The translations under genes were made by a program, and so were the position numbers. 64,000 nucleotides of DNA, taken from positions 1 through 64,000 of the forward strand of contig NZ_JAUSRN010000009.1 of assembly GCF_030811855.1 (NCBI RefSeq), read 5' to 3'. Shown one piece after another: positions 1 to 8,362 of the stretch (position 1 is its first letter; each line of letters begins with the position of its first letter). Source of the DNA: Variovorax paradoxus (GTDB lineage Bacteria > Pseudomonadota > Gammaproteobacteria > Burkholderiales > Burkholderiaceae_C). The notes beneath the pieces are model-generated. The model ran no database searches, was not told the DNA's origin, and worked only from the letters and a program-made list of their open reading frames with translations.

Positions 1-151
1 CCGTCGATGGGGTGCCTTGCGCAGCGAAATAAAGGAGGAGGCCGCAGGCCGGGGGACATTCGCGGAGAAAGGTACCCCGTCGGCGGGAGCGCACCACGAA
101 CAGCAGCGTTCAAAACTATCAACGCGAGGGATGACAAAGCAAGCCTTCATT

Positions 152-1531
152 TCAACGCTCGATAGCCATGTCAGAAGTCCAGCCGCGCGTCTTGCCCGGG
201 TTCATCAACCCCATCGGATCGCTGCGCTTCTTGAATTCGATCTGCTGCGTGTCGATGGTCTTCATGCCGCCGTCCTCGATGGTGACGACATGCGGGTTGA
301 AGATCTTGCAGCCGCCCTGCGACTCGATCTCGCGGATCACGTCGTACTGGTGGGCCTCGCCTTTCCAGCGCACCAGCAGGATGCCGAAGGTGCCGCATTC
401 GCCGCCGGCGCGAGCGAAGTCCTGGTGCTGCAGCACGTCGTCGCCGAAGATTTTCAGGTGCCGTTCCACCACGGCAGGATCGAAGGGCTGCGCGTAGGCG
501 ACCTGCAGATAGGTCCAGCCGCGGTCTGCCTTCAGCGCCTGCAGCGTCGTGTGGTTGAACGCGCATTCATACGCGGGCGGCAGGCCTTCGGCGAGCAGCT
601 CGGCCTCGGTGCCCGCGACGGAAATGGTGCCGCCGTGTGCGGCGGCGAGCGCGCGAAAGTCGGCCATCGAATCGGGCGCGACCATGCTGAACACCGCGTG
701 CCGGTCGGGCGGAAAGCGGTCGCGCATCGCCGTGTAGTAGGGCGAGAAGCGCGCCTCGACCGTCGAGAGCAAAAAGATGTCGAGCGTGGGCGCCTGTGCT
801 GCGACGGCGAAGGCCAGCGCGCCGCGGTACGTCTCGAACAGCACCGTGCAGTGCACCCATTCGACGGCCGGGCTCAGGGCGACTTCCACGTCCAGGATCA
901 CGCCGTTGGTGCCGTAAGCATGGTGCACCTGCTGGATCTCGTCGCCTTGCAGCTCGATGACGCGCGGCTTCCGCTCCACGGTCATCACGCGCGCGCGCAG
1001 CAGGTTGCCGGGGTCGCGCAGGATGCCGTGGCGGAACGAGCCGATGCCGCCGAAGCCGCCCGCGATGAAGCCGCCGATGCTGGCCACATGCCAGGTCGAG
1101 GGCCACATGCGCAGCGCCTGGCCCGTCTCGCGCGCGGCAAGGTCGATGTCGTGCATGCGCGCGCCGGCCTCCACGCGAATTCGGCCTGACTGGATGTCGA
1201 GCACGCGGCACATCTGCGTCACGTCGAGCACGATGCCGCCTTCGAGCGGCACGCACTGGCCGTAGTTGCCGGTACCGCCCGCGCGCACGGTGAGCGGCAG
1301 CTTCCACTTCGCGGCCGTGGCCCCGACCTGGCGCACGTCGTCTTCGGTGCTGACCTTGACGACGAGGTCGGCCACGCAGCCCCAGAGCTGCGCAGTGAGG
1401 ATGGGGCTGTACCAGTAGAAGTCTTTGGAGAGCTGCTTGCGGTGGCTCGGCGCGGTGATCACATTGAGGCCGCGCAGGTCTTGGCGCACGGCATCCCAAT
1501 CGACAGCAGGCGCGATGGTCCTAGCGTTCAC
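152..1531 (-). CDS. FAD-binding (PCMH-type) oxidoreductase
   Basis: This 459-residue protein looks like an FAD-linked oxidase of the GlcD/vanillyl-alcohol-oxidase superfamily. The FAD-binding half covers about residues 50-215, with a pyrophosphate-binding stretch RAGGTGNYGQ near 83-92 and a glycine-rich segment SIGGFIAGGFGGIGS near 151-165. The C-terminal half would be the substrate cap. The start is GTG and overlaps the end of the upstream permease gene by 11 bases, so translation is probably coupled. It is the last gene visible of a minus-strand operon with a creatininase-family hydrolase and an SsuBC/TauBC-like importer, which suggests oxidation of an imported organic or heterocyclic compound. 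The substrate is unknown. The fold assignment is secure; the role is inferred from context. Confidence 0.85.
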   Translation of the reverse strand: MNARTIAPAVDWDAVRQDLRGLNVITAPSHRKQLSKDFYWYSPILTAQLWGCVADLVVKVSTEDDVRQVGATAAKWKLPLTVRAGGTGNYGQCVPLEGGIVLDVTQMCRVLDIQSGRIRVEAGARMHDIDLAARETGQALRMWPSTWHVASIGGFIAGGFGGIGSFRHGILRDPGNLLRARVMTVERKPRVIELQGDEIQQVHHAYGTNGVILDVEVALSPAVEWVHCTVLFETYRGALAFAVAAQAPTLDIFLLSTVEARFSPYYTAMRDRFPPDRHAVFSMVAPDSMADFRALAAAHGGTISVAGTEAELLAEGLPPAYECAFNHTTLQALKADRGWTYLQVAYAQPFDPAVVERHLKIFGDDVLQHQDFARAGGECGTFGILLVRWKGEAHQYDVIREIESQGGCKIFNPHVVTIEDGGMKTIDTQQIEFKKRSDPMGLMNPGKTRGWTSDMAIER

Positions 1532-2411
1532 GGCGCATCTCGCTCTCGTGCCAGTGGCCGAGCACCAACCGCGACAACGCGGCGAACACGATGAAGATCA
1601 CGATACCGAGCAGGGACACCAGCAGCAGCGCCGCGAACATCATCGGGATCTCGGTGCGAAAGCTCGATTCGAGAATGCGCGAGGCCAGCCCGGTCTCCTT
1701 GCCGGCGGTGCCGGCCGTGAACTCGGCCACCACCGCGCCGATCAGGCTCAGCCCGCCCGCGATCTTCAGGCCGGCCATGAAGTACGGCAGCGCGCTGGGT
1801 GCGAGCAGGTAGCGGAAGGTCTGCCACGGCGAGGCCTTGTAGAGCTGGAACAGGTCACGCAGATTGCTGTCAGCGCTTTTCAGTCCGATGACAGTGTTCG
1901 ACAGGATCGGGAAGAAGGCCACGATCCAGGCGCACAGCAGCAACGCCGCGGTGGTGCTCGATACGTAGATCAATATCAGCGGCGCGATCGCGATGATCGG
2001 CGTCACCTGCAGGATCACTGCGATCGGGAACAAGCCGATCTCCACCCACTTGAAGAGCGCGAACGCAATCGCCAGCAGCACGCCGCCCACGATGGCCGCG
2101 CCGAGTGCGAGCAGCGTGAGCTTGACGGTGAACCACAGCGCGCTAGAGAGCGAGCCCCAGTTGTCGAACAGGGTGCGCAGGATGAGCGAGGGTGCGGGCA
2201 GGATGTAGTGCGGAATGCCGTTGGCGCGAACCATCCATTCCCACGCCAGCAGTAGCACGATGACGATGCCGGCCGGCACCGCGATGCGCAGCATCGATTC
2301 GCGCCGGCGCAGCTTGTCTTCGTGCGCGCGCAGCATCGCTTCGGAGGGCGCGGCATCCGCGGCATCCATCGGGACGTCGGCCGGCACCGCAGGCTCAGTG
2401 ATCGATGTCAT
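1521..2411 (-). CDS. ABC transporter permease, SsuC/TauC/nitrate type
   Basis: This 296-residue inner-membrane permease has a hydrophilic N-terminal tail, then about six membrane segments. A cytoplasmic EAA-type loop (LYKASPWQTFRYLLAPSAL) would contact the ATPase. It belongs to the binding-protein-dependent permeases of the sulfonate/taurine/nitrate/pyrimidine-precursor group. I chose the ATG at 2411 because GGAG lies six bases before it. An in-frame ATG twelve bases upstream has no ribosome-binding site. The gene overlaps both the ATPase gene upstream and the FAD oxidase downstream. No periplasmic binding protein is in view; it may lie beyond the left edge. Confidence 0.88.
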   Translation of the reverse strand: MTSITEPAVPADVPMDAADAAPSEAMLRAHEDKLRRRESMLRIAVPAGIVIVLLLAWEWMVRANGIPHYILPAPSLILRTLFDNWGSLSSALWFTVKLTLLALGAAIVGGVLLAIAFALFKWVEIGLFPIAVILQVTPIIAIAPLILIYVSSTTAALLLCAWIVAFFPILSNTVIGLKSADSNLRDLFQLYKASPWQTFRYLLAPSALPYFMAGLKIAGGLSLIGAVVAEFTAGTAGKETGLASRILESSFRTEIPMMFAALLLVSLLGIVIFIVFAALSRLVLGHWHESEMRRER

Positions 2412-3183
2412 GCAGCGCTCCATGCAGGGACCGCGACACCGCCGTGCAGTGCGCGTTGTAGCGGCTCGAAGTGCGAAAGTCCTCGCCGCGCGGATAGGGT
2501 TCGTCGATGCGGATCTCGTCGATCACGCGGCCGGGGCGCGCCGCCATCACGACGATGCGGTTCGAGAGATACACCGACTCGTACACGCTGTGCGTGACGA
2601 ACACGACCGAGAAGCGATGCTCGCGCCAGATGGCCAGCAGGTCGTTGTTGAGCTTGATGCGCGTCATCTCGTCGAGCGCGGCAAAGGGCTCGTCCATCAG
2701 CAGGAGGCGCGGGTGCGTGACCAGCGCGCGCGCAATCGACACGCGCATCTTCATGCCGCCGGAGAGCTCGCGCGGATACACGTCGGCGAAGCGCGAGAGG
2801 CCCACCATCTCCAGCACCTGCCGCACCACGGGCGCGGCCGCGTCGCGGCTTTGGCCCGCGAGCTTGAGCGGCAGCCACACGTTGTCGAACACCTTGGCCC
2901 AGGGCATGAGCGTGGGCTCCTGAAACACGAAGCCCAGGTCGCGGTCGCTCTGTGTCTTGCCCGTGTTGGCCCCTGACCACTGCATTTCGCCCGAACTGAG
3001 CCGAGTAAGCCCAGCGATCAATCGCAGCGCGGTGCTCTTGCCACAGCCGGAGGGCCCGAGAAAACTGATGAAATCGTGCTCGCCGATGTCGAGCGTCATG
3101 CCCTGCAGTGCGAGCGTGCCGTTGGCAAAGCGCTTGCTGACGTGGCGCAGGCTGACCAGCGGTGGCGTGAGTTCGGATGTCAT
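2395..3183 (-). CDS. ABC transporter ATP-binding protein, SsuB/TauB type
   Basis: The 262-residue ATPase energises the adjacent permease. The Walker A motif GPSGCGKST is at residues 43-51, the Q-loop is in FVFQEPTLMPW near 86-95, the signature LSGGMKMR is near 140-147, and Walker B LLLMDEPFAALDE is near 160-172. The switch histidine follows in VFVTHSVYES. The ATG overlaps the stop of the creatininase-family gene in an ATGA arrangement, and the end overlaps the permease start, showing one tightly coupled operon. The family imports sulfonates, taurine, nitrate, thiamine or pyrimidine precursors, or ring compounds. The partner enzymes here point to a nitrogenous or cyclic amide substrate, which is inference. 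Confidence 0.9.
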   Translation of the reverse strand: MTSELTPPLVSLRHVSKRFANGTLALQGMTLDIGEHDFISFLGPSGCGKSTALRLIAGLTRLSSGEMQWSGANTGKTQSDRDLGFVFQEPTLMPWAKVFDNVWLPLKLAGQSRDAAAPVVRQVLEMVGLSRFADVYPRELSGGMKMRVSIARALVTHPRLLLMDEPFAALDEMTRIKLNNDLLAIWREHRFSVVFVTHSVYESVYLSNRIVVMAARPGRVIDEIRIDEPYPRGEDFRTSSRYNAHCTAVSRSLHGALHDIDH

Positions 3184-4004
3184 TTCCAGGCCGGCTCGTT
3201 GGCAAGGCGCGAGAGCGGAAAGCGGTCGACCTCGTGCAGCAGTTCGACGAAGCGCCGGCCCACGTGGTCGAGCACCGCGGCACCCTTTTCGGCCGTGGCG
3301 CGCGTGGCGTCGCCGGCCGCGCCCGAAGGGTTGATGTCGTGCATCTGCCAGCCGAGCTTGCCGCTCGGCGTGATCGAGAGAAACTTGTTCTCGGCGGCCA
3401 GCTGCTCGGTCATCGAGCTGAAGTTCTGGAACTGGTCCTTGCGCACGAAGTCCGGCGTGAGGTGCAGCATCACCGAGCTTTCGAGGTCGCCTGCGTGGAT
3501 GCCGTGCTTGCCTTCATGCGCGGTGAAGAGCCCTTCCGGCAAACCCAGCGTGTACCAGTTGGCGGCGACGACCATCATGCCGTGCTCCTCGCGCAGGTCG
3601 CGCGCCACGATGTCCATCACGCTCATCTGGCCGCCGTGGCTGTTGTAGAGCACCAGTTTGCGCACGCCGGCCTTCGCCACGCAGGCGCCGATGTCCTTCC
3701 ACAGCGAGATCAGCGTGGTGGCCGAGACTGTGAGCGTGCCCGGGTAGCGGGAATGCTCGTTGCTCTTGCCGTAGGGCACGGTCGGCAAAAAAAGCACCGG
3801 CAGGTCGTCGGGCAGGTGCGGGAGCGTGGCGCGCACCATGCCGTCGATGGTGGCCGTGTCGGTCGACATCGGCAGATGGGGGCCGTGCTGCTCGGTAGCG
3901 CCCACCGGCAGCACGGCGATGAGCCGTTCGCGGTCGAGGCGGGAGAACTCTTCGCTGGTCAGGTCGGACCAGAAGCGGCTGCGCAAGGGGACCGGGTTCA
4001 TCAT
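3180..4004 (-). CDS. creatininase-family amidohydrolase
   Basis: This 274-residue enzyme belongs to the creatininase/creatinine amidohydrolase family, which uses two metal ions to open cyclic amides. Related members act in riboflavin, F420 and mycofactocin pathways. The family motif EQHGPHLPMSTDT is at residues 38-50, giving candidate metal ligands E38, H40 and D49. The later NSHGGQ and HAGDLESS segments supply the remaining His and Glu positions. It is the first gene of the minus-strand operon and overlaps the ATPase start by four bases. Together with the importer and FAD oxidase it suggests uptake and hydrolysis of a cyclic amide; the compound is not identifiable. Confidence 0.85.
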   Translation of the reverse strand: MMNPVPLRSRFWSDLTSEEFSRLDRERLIAVLPVGATEQHGPHLPMSTDTATIDGMVRATLPHLPDDLPVLFLPTVPYGKSNEHSRYPGTLTVSATTLISLWKDIGACVAKAGVRKLVLYNSHGGQMSVMDIVARDLREEHGMMVVAANWYTLGLPEGLFTAHEGKHGIHAGDLESSVMLHLTPDFVRKDQFQNFSSMTEQLAAENKFLSITPSGKLGWQMHDINPSGAAGDATRATAEKGAAVLDHVGRRFVELLHEVDRFPLSRLANEPAWK

Positions 4005-4054
4005 CGTGGCGTACCTCGTGGTGACGGGCAGTAAGGGCGCGATGATGATCTAAA

Positions 4055-4070
4055 TTATCCGTTCGGTCAA
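4055..4070. promoter_or_regulatory. imperfect palindrome upstream of the creatininase operon
   Basis: The 16-base element TTATCCGTTCGGTCAA has a CCG-TT-CGG core and resembles operators of TetR-family repressors. It lies about 50 bases upstream of the first gene of the minus-strand operon and 132 bases upstream of the plus-strand gene at 4202, in a divergent region. No TetR gene is adjacent, so this is a weak candidate. Confidence 0.3.
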
Positions 4071-4201
4071 AAAAAGGTGGGCGTGTAGGTACCTCCAATC
4101 GCCTTCGCTTGAAGTGCCGCACCTACTTGATGGCCGCTCGGCTTGGGCATATAAGTCGTTTCATGGTTCCTTGACTCGTCGCAAGACGAAAGGGGGATGC
4201 T

Positions 4202-4717
4202 GTGAAAAGACGCATCTACTGGTTGATGCCCGACCTGGCGAGTGCCAGAAGGGCAATGGACGATCTGGTCCGGGCGCGCGTCGACGTGGCGCGCATTCAT
4301 TTCGCCGGACCGGAAGGCATGGACATGGCCGGGCTTCATGCGGCCAACGTGTGGCAAACCTCCGACCTCGTTCACGCAGCCAAGACCGGCTGGGTGGTCG
4401 GCAGTGCCTGCGGAATCGTCCTTGGCCTCGTGGCCGCGCTGATGTTTCCGATCGTCGGCGACGACCCCGAATGGGAGGTGGCCGTGTTGGTGGCCATCCT
4501 GGGCGGCGTGGTCGGCGCCTGGTCGGCCAGCATGGTCGGCATTTCCATCCCGAGCCCCAGGCTGCAGCGTTTCGAAGGCGCCATTGCGGAGGGTCAGATC
4601 CTGCTGATGGTGGACCTGCCGCGCTCGCGCGTGCGGGACATCGAGGCGCTGCTGCAGTCCGCGCATCCCGAAGCCCGGTTCGAGGGTGAAGAGCCCCGCG
4701 TCCCGGCGCTCCTCTGA
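4202..4717 (+). CDS. DUF1269-like membrane protein
   Basis: The 171-residue protein has a soluble N-terminal region, two hydrophobic glycine-rich segments at about residues 62-82 and 94-114, and a soluble C-terminal tail. This resembles DUF1269/glycine-zipper membrane proteins of unknown function. The start is GTG, with a purine-rich ribosome-binding region (GAAAGGGGG) before it. It sits 45 bases upstream of the cytochrome oxidase operon on the same strand and may be cotranscribed with it, though no function in oxidase assembly is established. The membrane topology is visible; the family name is a moderate-confidence call. Confidence 0.65.
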   Translation: MKRRIYWLMPDLASARRAMDDLVRARVDVARIHFAGPEGMDMAGLHAANVWQTSDLVHAAKTGWVVGSACGIVLGLVAALMFPIVGDDPEWEVAVLVAILGGVVGAWSASMVGISIPSPRLQRFEGAIAEGQILLMVDLPRSRVRDIEALLQSAHPEARFEGEEPRVPALL

Positions 4718-4762
4718 AGCGCGGATGAGCCCCTGAGCCTATGCCGAGCCAAGGGAACGCAC

Positions 4763-5923
4763 ATGACCATGGCCGTTGCCCTGTTGCTCATCGTGGCCGG
4801 CTCGGTGCTGTTTCACGTTTTCAATCCATGGTGGACGACGCCCCTGGCTTCGAATTGGAAGCTGATGGACGACACCCTGGGCATCACGCTGGCGATCACG
4901 GGCATCTTCTTCATCGTGATCAACGCGTTCGTCGCCTACATGCTGGTGCGCTTTCGTCATCGCGAGGGCCGGCGCGCGGCGCATGAGCCGGAGAACAGGA
5001 AGCTGGAACGCTGGCTGATCGGCGGCACCACGGTCGGCATCATGGCCCTGTTGGCGCCGGGCCTGCTGGTGTACGCGAATTACGTCAGCGAGCCCCGCGA
5101 CGCGCTCGTGGTGGAGGTGCTGGCCCAGCAATGGCAATGGCGCTTCCGCTTCCCGGGCGAGGACGGCAAGCTGGGCGCGACCGATGCGCGCTTCTTCAGC
5201 GCCACCAATCCCTTCGGGATCGACCCCGCCGACAAGGCGGGGCAGGACGACCTGCTGATCGCCGGCGCCGAGGTGCATCTGCCGCTCGGCAAACCGGTGC
5301 TGGTGCTGATGCGTTCGCACGACGTGCTGCACGACTTCTTCGTGCCGAACTTTCGTGCCCGGATGAACACGGTGCCGGGGCAGGTTAGCCGCTTCTGGTT
5401 CACGTCGACCGTCGCGGGCCGCTACGAGGCGCTTTGCGCGCAGCTGTGCGGCGTAGGCCATCCCAACATGCGTGGCTACGTGGTGGTGGAAGATCCGGCG
5501 GCCTACCAGGCCTGGCATGCAGCGCTGCCGACATTCGCCAAGACGCAGGTCAAGGCGCCCGAGCCCCCCGCTGGCGCCGTCGCGGCGGGCGGTGGCGCAC
5601 GCGTTGAACAGGGCCGCGCGCTGGCGGATGCCAAGGGCTGCGTGGCCTGCCACACGATCGATGGCAGTGCGCGGGTGGGACCGACCTGGAAGGGCCTGTA
5701 CGGCAAGACCGAAAGCATGGCGGACGGCTCCAGCGCGCTGGTCGACGAAGCCTATCTGCGCAGCTTCATCCGCGATCCGCAGGCTCGCCACGTGAAGGGC
5801 TTTCCGCCGGTCATGCCCAAGATCGATTTGAGCGATGAAGAACTGGCCGCGCTGGTGGCCTATATCCAGAGTCTGGGCAGCCCGCCGGCGCAGGCTGCCG
5901 CCGAACAGAAGGCTCCGCGATGA
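4763..5923 (+). CDS. coxM: cytochrome c oxidase subunit II fused to cytochrome c (CoxM-like)
   Basis: This 386-residue protein is subunit II of a heme-copper oxidase carrying its own cytochrome c domain. Hydrophobic segments lie near residues 3-20, 38-63 and 84-108, followed by the CuA cupredoxin domain. CuA ligands are visible as a His in RSHDVLHDFF (186-190 region), C225, C229, H233 and M236 in CAQLCGVGHPNM. A covalent heme site CVACH is at 293-297, with a likely axial Met near 348. The residue between the two CuA cysteines that is normally Glu (bovine E198, an Mg ligand) is Gln227 here. The stop overlaps the subunit I start (ATGA). It accepts electrons from cytochrome c for the caa3-type complex. 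Confidence 0.93.
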   Translation: MTMAVALLLIVAGSVLFHVFNPWWTTPLASNWKLMDDTLGITLAITGIFFIVINAFVAYMLVRFRHREGRRAAHEPENRKLERWLIGGTTVGIMALLAPGLLVYANYVSEPRDALVVEVLAQQWQWRFRFPGEDGKLGATDARFFSATNPFGIDPADKAGQDDLLIAGAEVHLPLGKPVLVLMRSHDVLHDFFVPNFRARMNTVPGQVSRFWFTSTVAGRYEALCAQLCGVGHPNMRGYVVVEDPAAYQAWHAALPTFAKTQVKAPEPPAGAVAAGGGARVEQGRALADAKGCVACHTIDGSARVGPTWKGLYGKTESMADGSSALVDEAYLRSFIRDPQARHVKGFPPVMPKIDLSDEELAALVAYIQSLGSPPAQAAAEQKAPR

Positions 5924-7716
5924 ACGCTCCTTTGTCCCCCGGGCACGCCGTGCCGCACGCCGACGACGCCGGGCACCCGGCGCCCCAGAGTTTCCTGACC
6001 CGCTACGTCTGGAGCCAGGACCACAAGGTGATCGCCGTCCAATATGCCTGCACCGCCATCGCGGTGGGTGTGGTGGGCGTGGTGCTGTCCAACCTGATGC
6101 GGCTGCAGCTCGGCTTTCCGGGCCAGTTCGAGTTCATCAACGCAGAGCGCTACTACCAGTTCGTGACCATGCACGGGATGATCATGGTGATCTACCTGCT
6201 CACGGCGCTGTTCCTCGGCGGTTTCGGCAACTACCTGATCCCGCTGATGGTGGGGGCGAGGGACATGGTCTTTCCCTACCTCAACATGCTGAGCTTCTGG
6301 GTCTACCTGCTGTCGGTGGTGGTCCTGATGGCGAGCTTCTTCGTCGCGGGCGGGCCCACTGGCGCGGGCTGGACGCTGTATCCACCGCAGTCGATTTTGC
6401 CGGGCACGCCGGGCCATGCGGGCGGCATCGTGCTGATGCTGGTGTCGCTGGTGATCTTCATCGTGGCGACCACGATGGGCGGCCTCAACTACGTGACCAC
6501 CGTGCTGCAGGCGCGCTGCGAAGGCATGACGCTGCTGCGCATGCCGCTCACGGTGTGGGGCATCTTCGTGGCCACCATCCTCGCGCTGCTCGGCTTCCCG
6601 GCGCTGTTCGTCAGCGGCGTGATGCTGCTGCTCGACCGGACGCTGGGCACCAGCTTCTTCATGCCGGCGCTGGTGTCGATGGGCCAGGTGACGGGCTACA
6701 AGGGTGGCAGCCCGCTGCTGTTCCAGCACCTGTTCTGGTTCTTCGGCCATCCCGAGGTCTACATCGTGGCGCTGCCGGCCTTCGGCATCGTCTCCGACCT
6801 GATCAGCGTGCACGCGCGCAAGTGCATCTTCGGCTATCGCATGATGGTGTGGGCCATCGTGGCCATCGGCGCGCTCAGCGTGGTGGTCTGGGCGCACCAC
6901 ATGTTCGTGAGCGGCATGAACCCGTACTTCGGTTTCTTTTTCGCGACCACCACGCTGATCATCGCGGTGCCCACCGCGATCAAGGTCTACAACTGGATCC
7001 TGACGCTTTGGCGCGGAGACATCCACCTGACGGTGCCGATGCTGTTCGCGCTGGCCTTCCTGTGCACCTTCCTCATCGGCGGGCTGACCGGTCTGTTCCT
7101 GGGCAACGTGAGCGTGGACATCCCGCTGTCCGGAACGTACTTCGTGGTGGCGCACTTCCACATGGTGATGGGCGTGGCGCCGCTGCTTGTTGTGTTCGGC
7201 GGCATCTATCACTGGTTCCCCAAGGTCACCGGGCGCATGCTGGACGACCGGCTCGGCCAGCTGCATTTCTGGATCACCTTCCTCGGCACCTACGCGATCT
7301 ACTTTCCGATGCACTACCTCGGCGTGCTGGGCATGCCGCGGCGCTACTACAACTTCGACGGCTACAAGTTCATTCCGCCGTCGGCGTTCACCATGAATGA
7401 AATCATCACTGTGGTTGCGCTGATCGTCGGCGTGGGGCAGTTGCTGTTCATCTTCAACCTGGCCTGGAGCGCCTGGCGCGGCCGGCCGGCCGCCGCCAAT
7501 CCATGGCGTGCCGCCTCGCTCGAATGGCAGACGCCTGCCACGCCGCCGGGTCACGGCAACTGGGGTCCGCGGCTGCCGGTGGTCTACCGGTGGGCCTATG
7601 CCTATGGGGAGCCGGGCGCGGCGGAAGATTTCATCCCGCAGAACGCGCCGCCGGAACCCGGGGCCGGGGAGCCCGAGCCGGAGGGCCAGAGCGAGGTCCG
7701 GGGAGCACCGGCATGA
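5920..7716 (+). CDS. coxN: cytochrome c oxidase subunit I (CoxN-like)
   Basis: The 598-residue catalytic subunit reduces O2 at a heme a3-CuB centre and pumps protons. Heme a ligands are H85 (TMHGMIM) and H414. The heme a3 ligand is H412 (VVAHFHMV). CuB ligands are H277, H326 and H327, with the cross-linked tyrosine Y281 in GHPEVY. D-channel Asp115, gate E279 and K-channel K355 (TAIKVYNW) are present, so it should pump as an A-type enzyme. The segment before the heme ligands reads LSGTYFVVAHFH instead of the usual LHDTY, removing both Mg ligands. This signature and the neighbouring two subunit III genes match the alternative CoxMNOP oxidase described in Bradyrhizobium. Confidence 0.93.
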   Translation: MNAPLSPGHAVPHADDAGHPAPQSFLTRYVWSQDHKVIAVQYACTAIAVGVVGVVLSNLMRLQLGFPGQFEFINAERYYQFVTMHGMIMVIYLLTALFLGGFGNYLIPLMVGARDMVFPYLNMLSFWVYLLSVVVLMASFFVAGGPTGAGWTLYPPQSILPGTPGHAGGIVLMLVSLVIFIVATTMGGLNYVTTVLQARCEGMTLLRMPLTVWGIFVATILALLGFPALFVSGVMLLLDRTLGTSFFMPALVSMGQVTGYKGGSPLLFQHLFWFFGHPEVYIVALPAFGIVSDLISVHARKCIFGYRMMVWAIVAIGALSVVVWAHHMFVSGMNPYFGFFFATTTLIIAVPTAIKVYNWILTLWRGDIHLTVPMLFALAFLCTFLIGGLTGLFLGNVSVDIPLSGTYFVVAHFHMVMGVAPLLVVFGGIYHWFPKVTGRMLDDRLGQLHFWITFLGTYAIYFPMHYLGVLGMPRRYYNFDGYKFIPPSAFTMNEIITVVALIVGVGQLLFIFNLAWSAWRGRPAAANPWRAASLEWQTPATPPGHGNWGPRLPVVYRWAYAYGEPGAAEDFIPQNAPPEPGAGEPEPEGQSEVRGAPA

Positions 7717-8351
7717 GCACAGCGCTGGGCCGCTCCCTGGCAGGCGCGTTCCGCGGTGCGGAGCGCGGCCGCCGCCCTCCCGATGCACACGCGAGCGCGG
7801 CCAGCATCGGCCTGTGGGTCTTCATGGGCGTGGCCACCGCGTTGTTCTCCCTCTTCATCGTGGCCTACGTGATGCGCATGAGCGGCGAGGACGCGATCAC
7901 GATCGCGCTGCCGTGGCAGCTCTGGCTCAGCACGGCGCTGCTCGTCGCGGGCAGCGTGGCGCTGCAATGGGCCGTTGGCGCGTCGCGTGGTCGCGATCCG
8001 ACGCGGGCCCGCCGCCTGCTGGTGGCGGGTGGCCTCTGCGCGGTGGGCTTCCTGTGCGCGCAGCTGTGGGCCTGGCAGTCGCTGCTGGGCGCGCAGGTCA
8101 TGCCAGCCGGCAATCCGGCGGGCAGCTTCTTCTACCTTCTGACCGCCATGCACGGGCTCCACCTGACTGGTGGGCTGGCCGCGTGGACGTGGACCGCGCA
8201 CGACGCATGGCCCGAGCCCGGCAAGGCCGCATGGCGCATCGCGCTGTGTGCGCGCTACTGGCACTTCATGCTGGCGGTATGGCTGGTGCTGTTCGGACTG
8301 CTGGGCTGGGTGACGCCGGAGGTGGCGCGCTTCATCTGCGGCACATCCTGA
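7713..8351 (+). CDS. coxO: cytochrome c oxidase subunit III, first copy (CoxO-like)
   Basis: This 212-residue membrane protein has about five hydrophobic segments and a subunit III-like C-terminal region (AMHGLHLTGGLAAWTW, then RYWHFMLAVWLVLFG) with the family's His and aromatic positions. The ATG overlaps the subunit I stop in an ATGA arrangement, so it is the third gene of the operon. Subunit III stabilises the core and proton uptake into the D-channel. It is more divergent from classical subunit III than the next gene. A long arginine-rich cytoplasmic N-terminus precedes the first membrane segment. Confidence 0.85.
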   Translation: MSTALGRSLAGAFRGAERGRRPPDAHASAASIGLWVFMGVATALFSLFIVAYVMRMSGEDAITIALPWQLWLSTALLVAGSVALQWAVGASRGRDPTRARRLLVAGGLCAVGFLCAQLWAWQSLLGAQVMPAGNPAGSFFYLLTAMHGLHLTGGLAAWTWTAHDAWPEPGKAAWRIALCARYWHFMLAVWLVLFGLLGWVTPEVARFICGTS

Positions 8352-8362
8352 GGAGGCGTTTC

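Noticed and set aside
1-151. Left edge checked for a further gene
   Set aside because: No convincing start, motif or frame; an unseen gene may begin beyond the window.
5860-7788. A 642-codon frame antisense to cytochrome oxidase subunit I
   Set aside because: The plus-strand gene has all catalytic residues; the antisense product is His/Arg-rich and unlike any protein.
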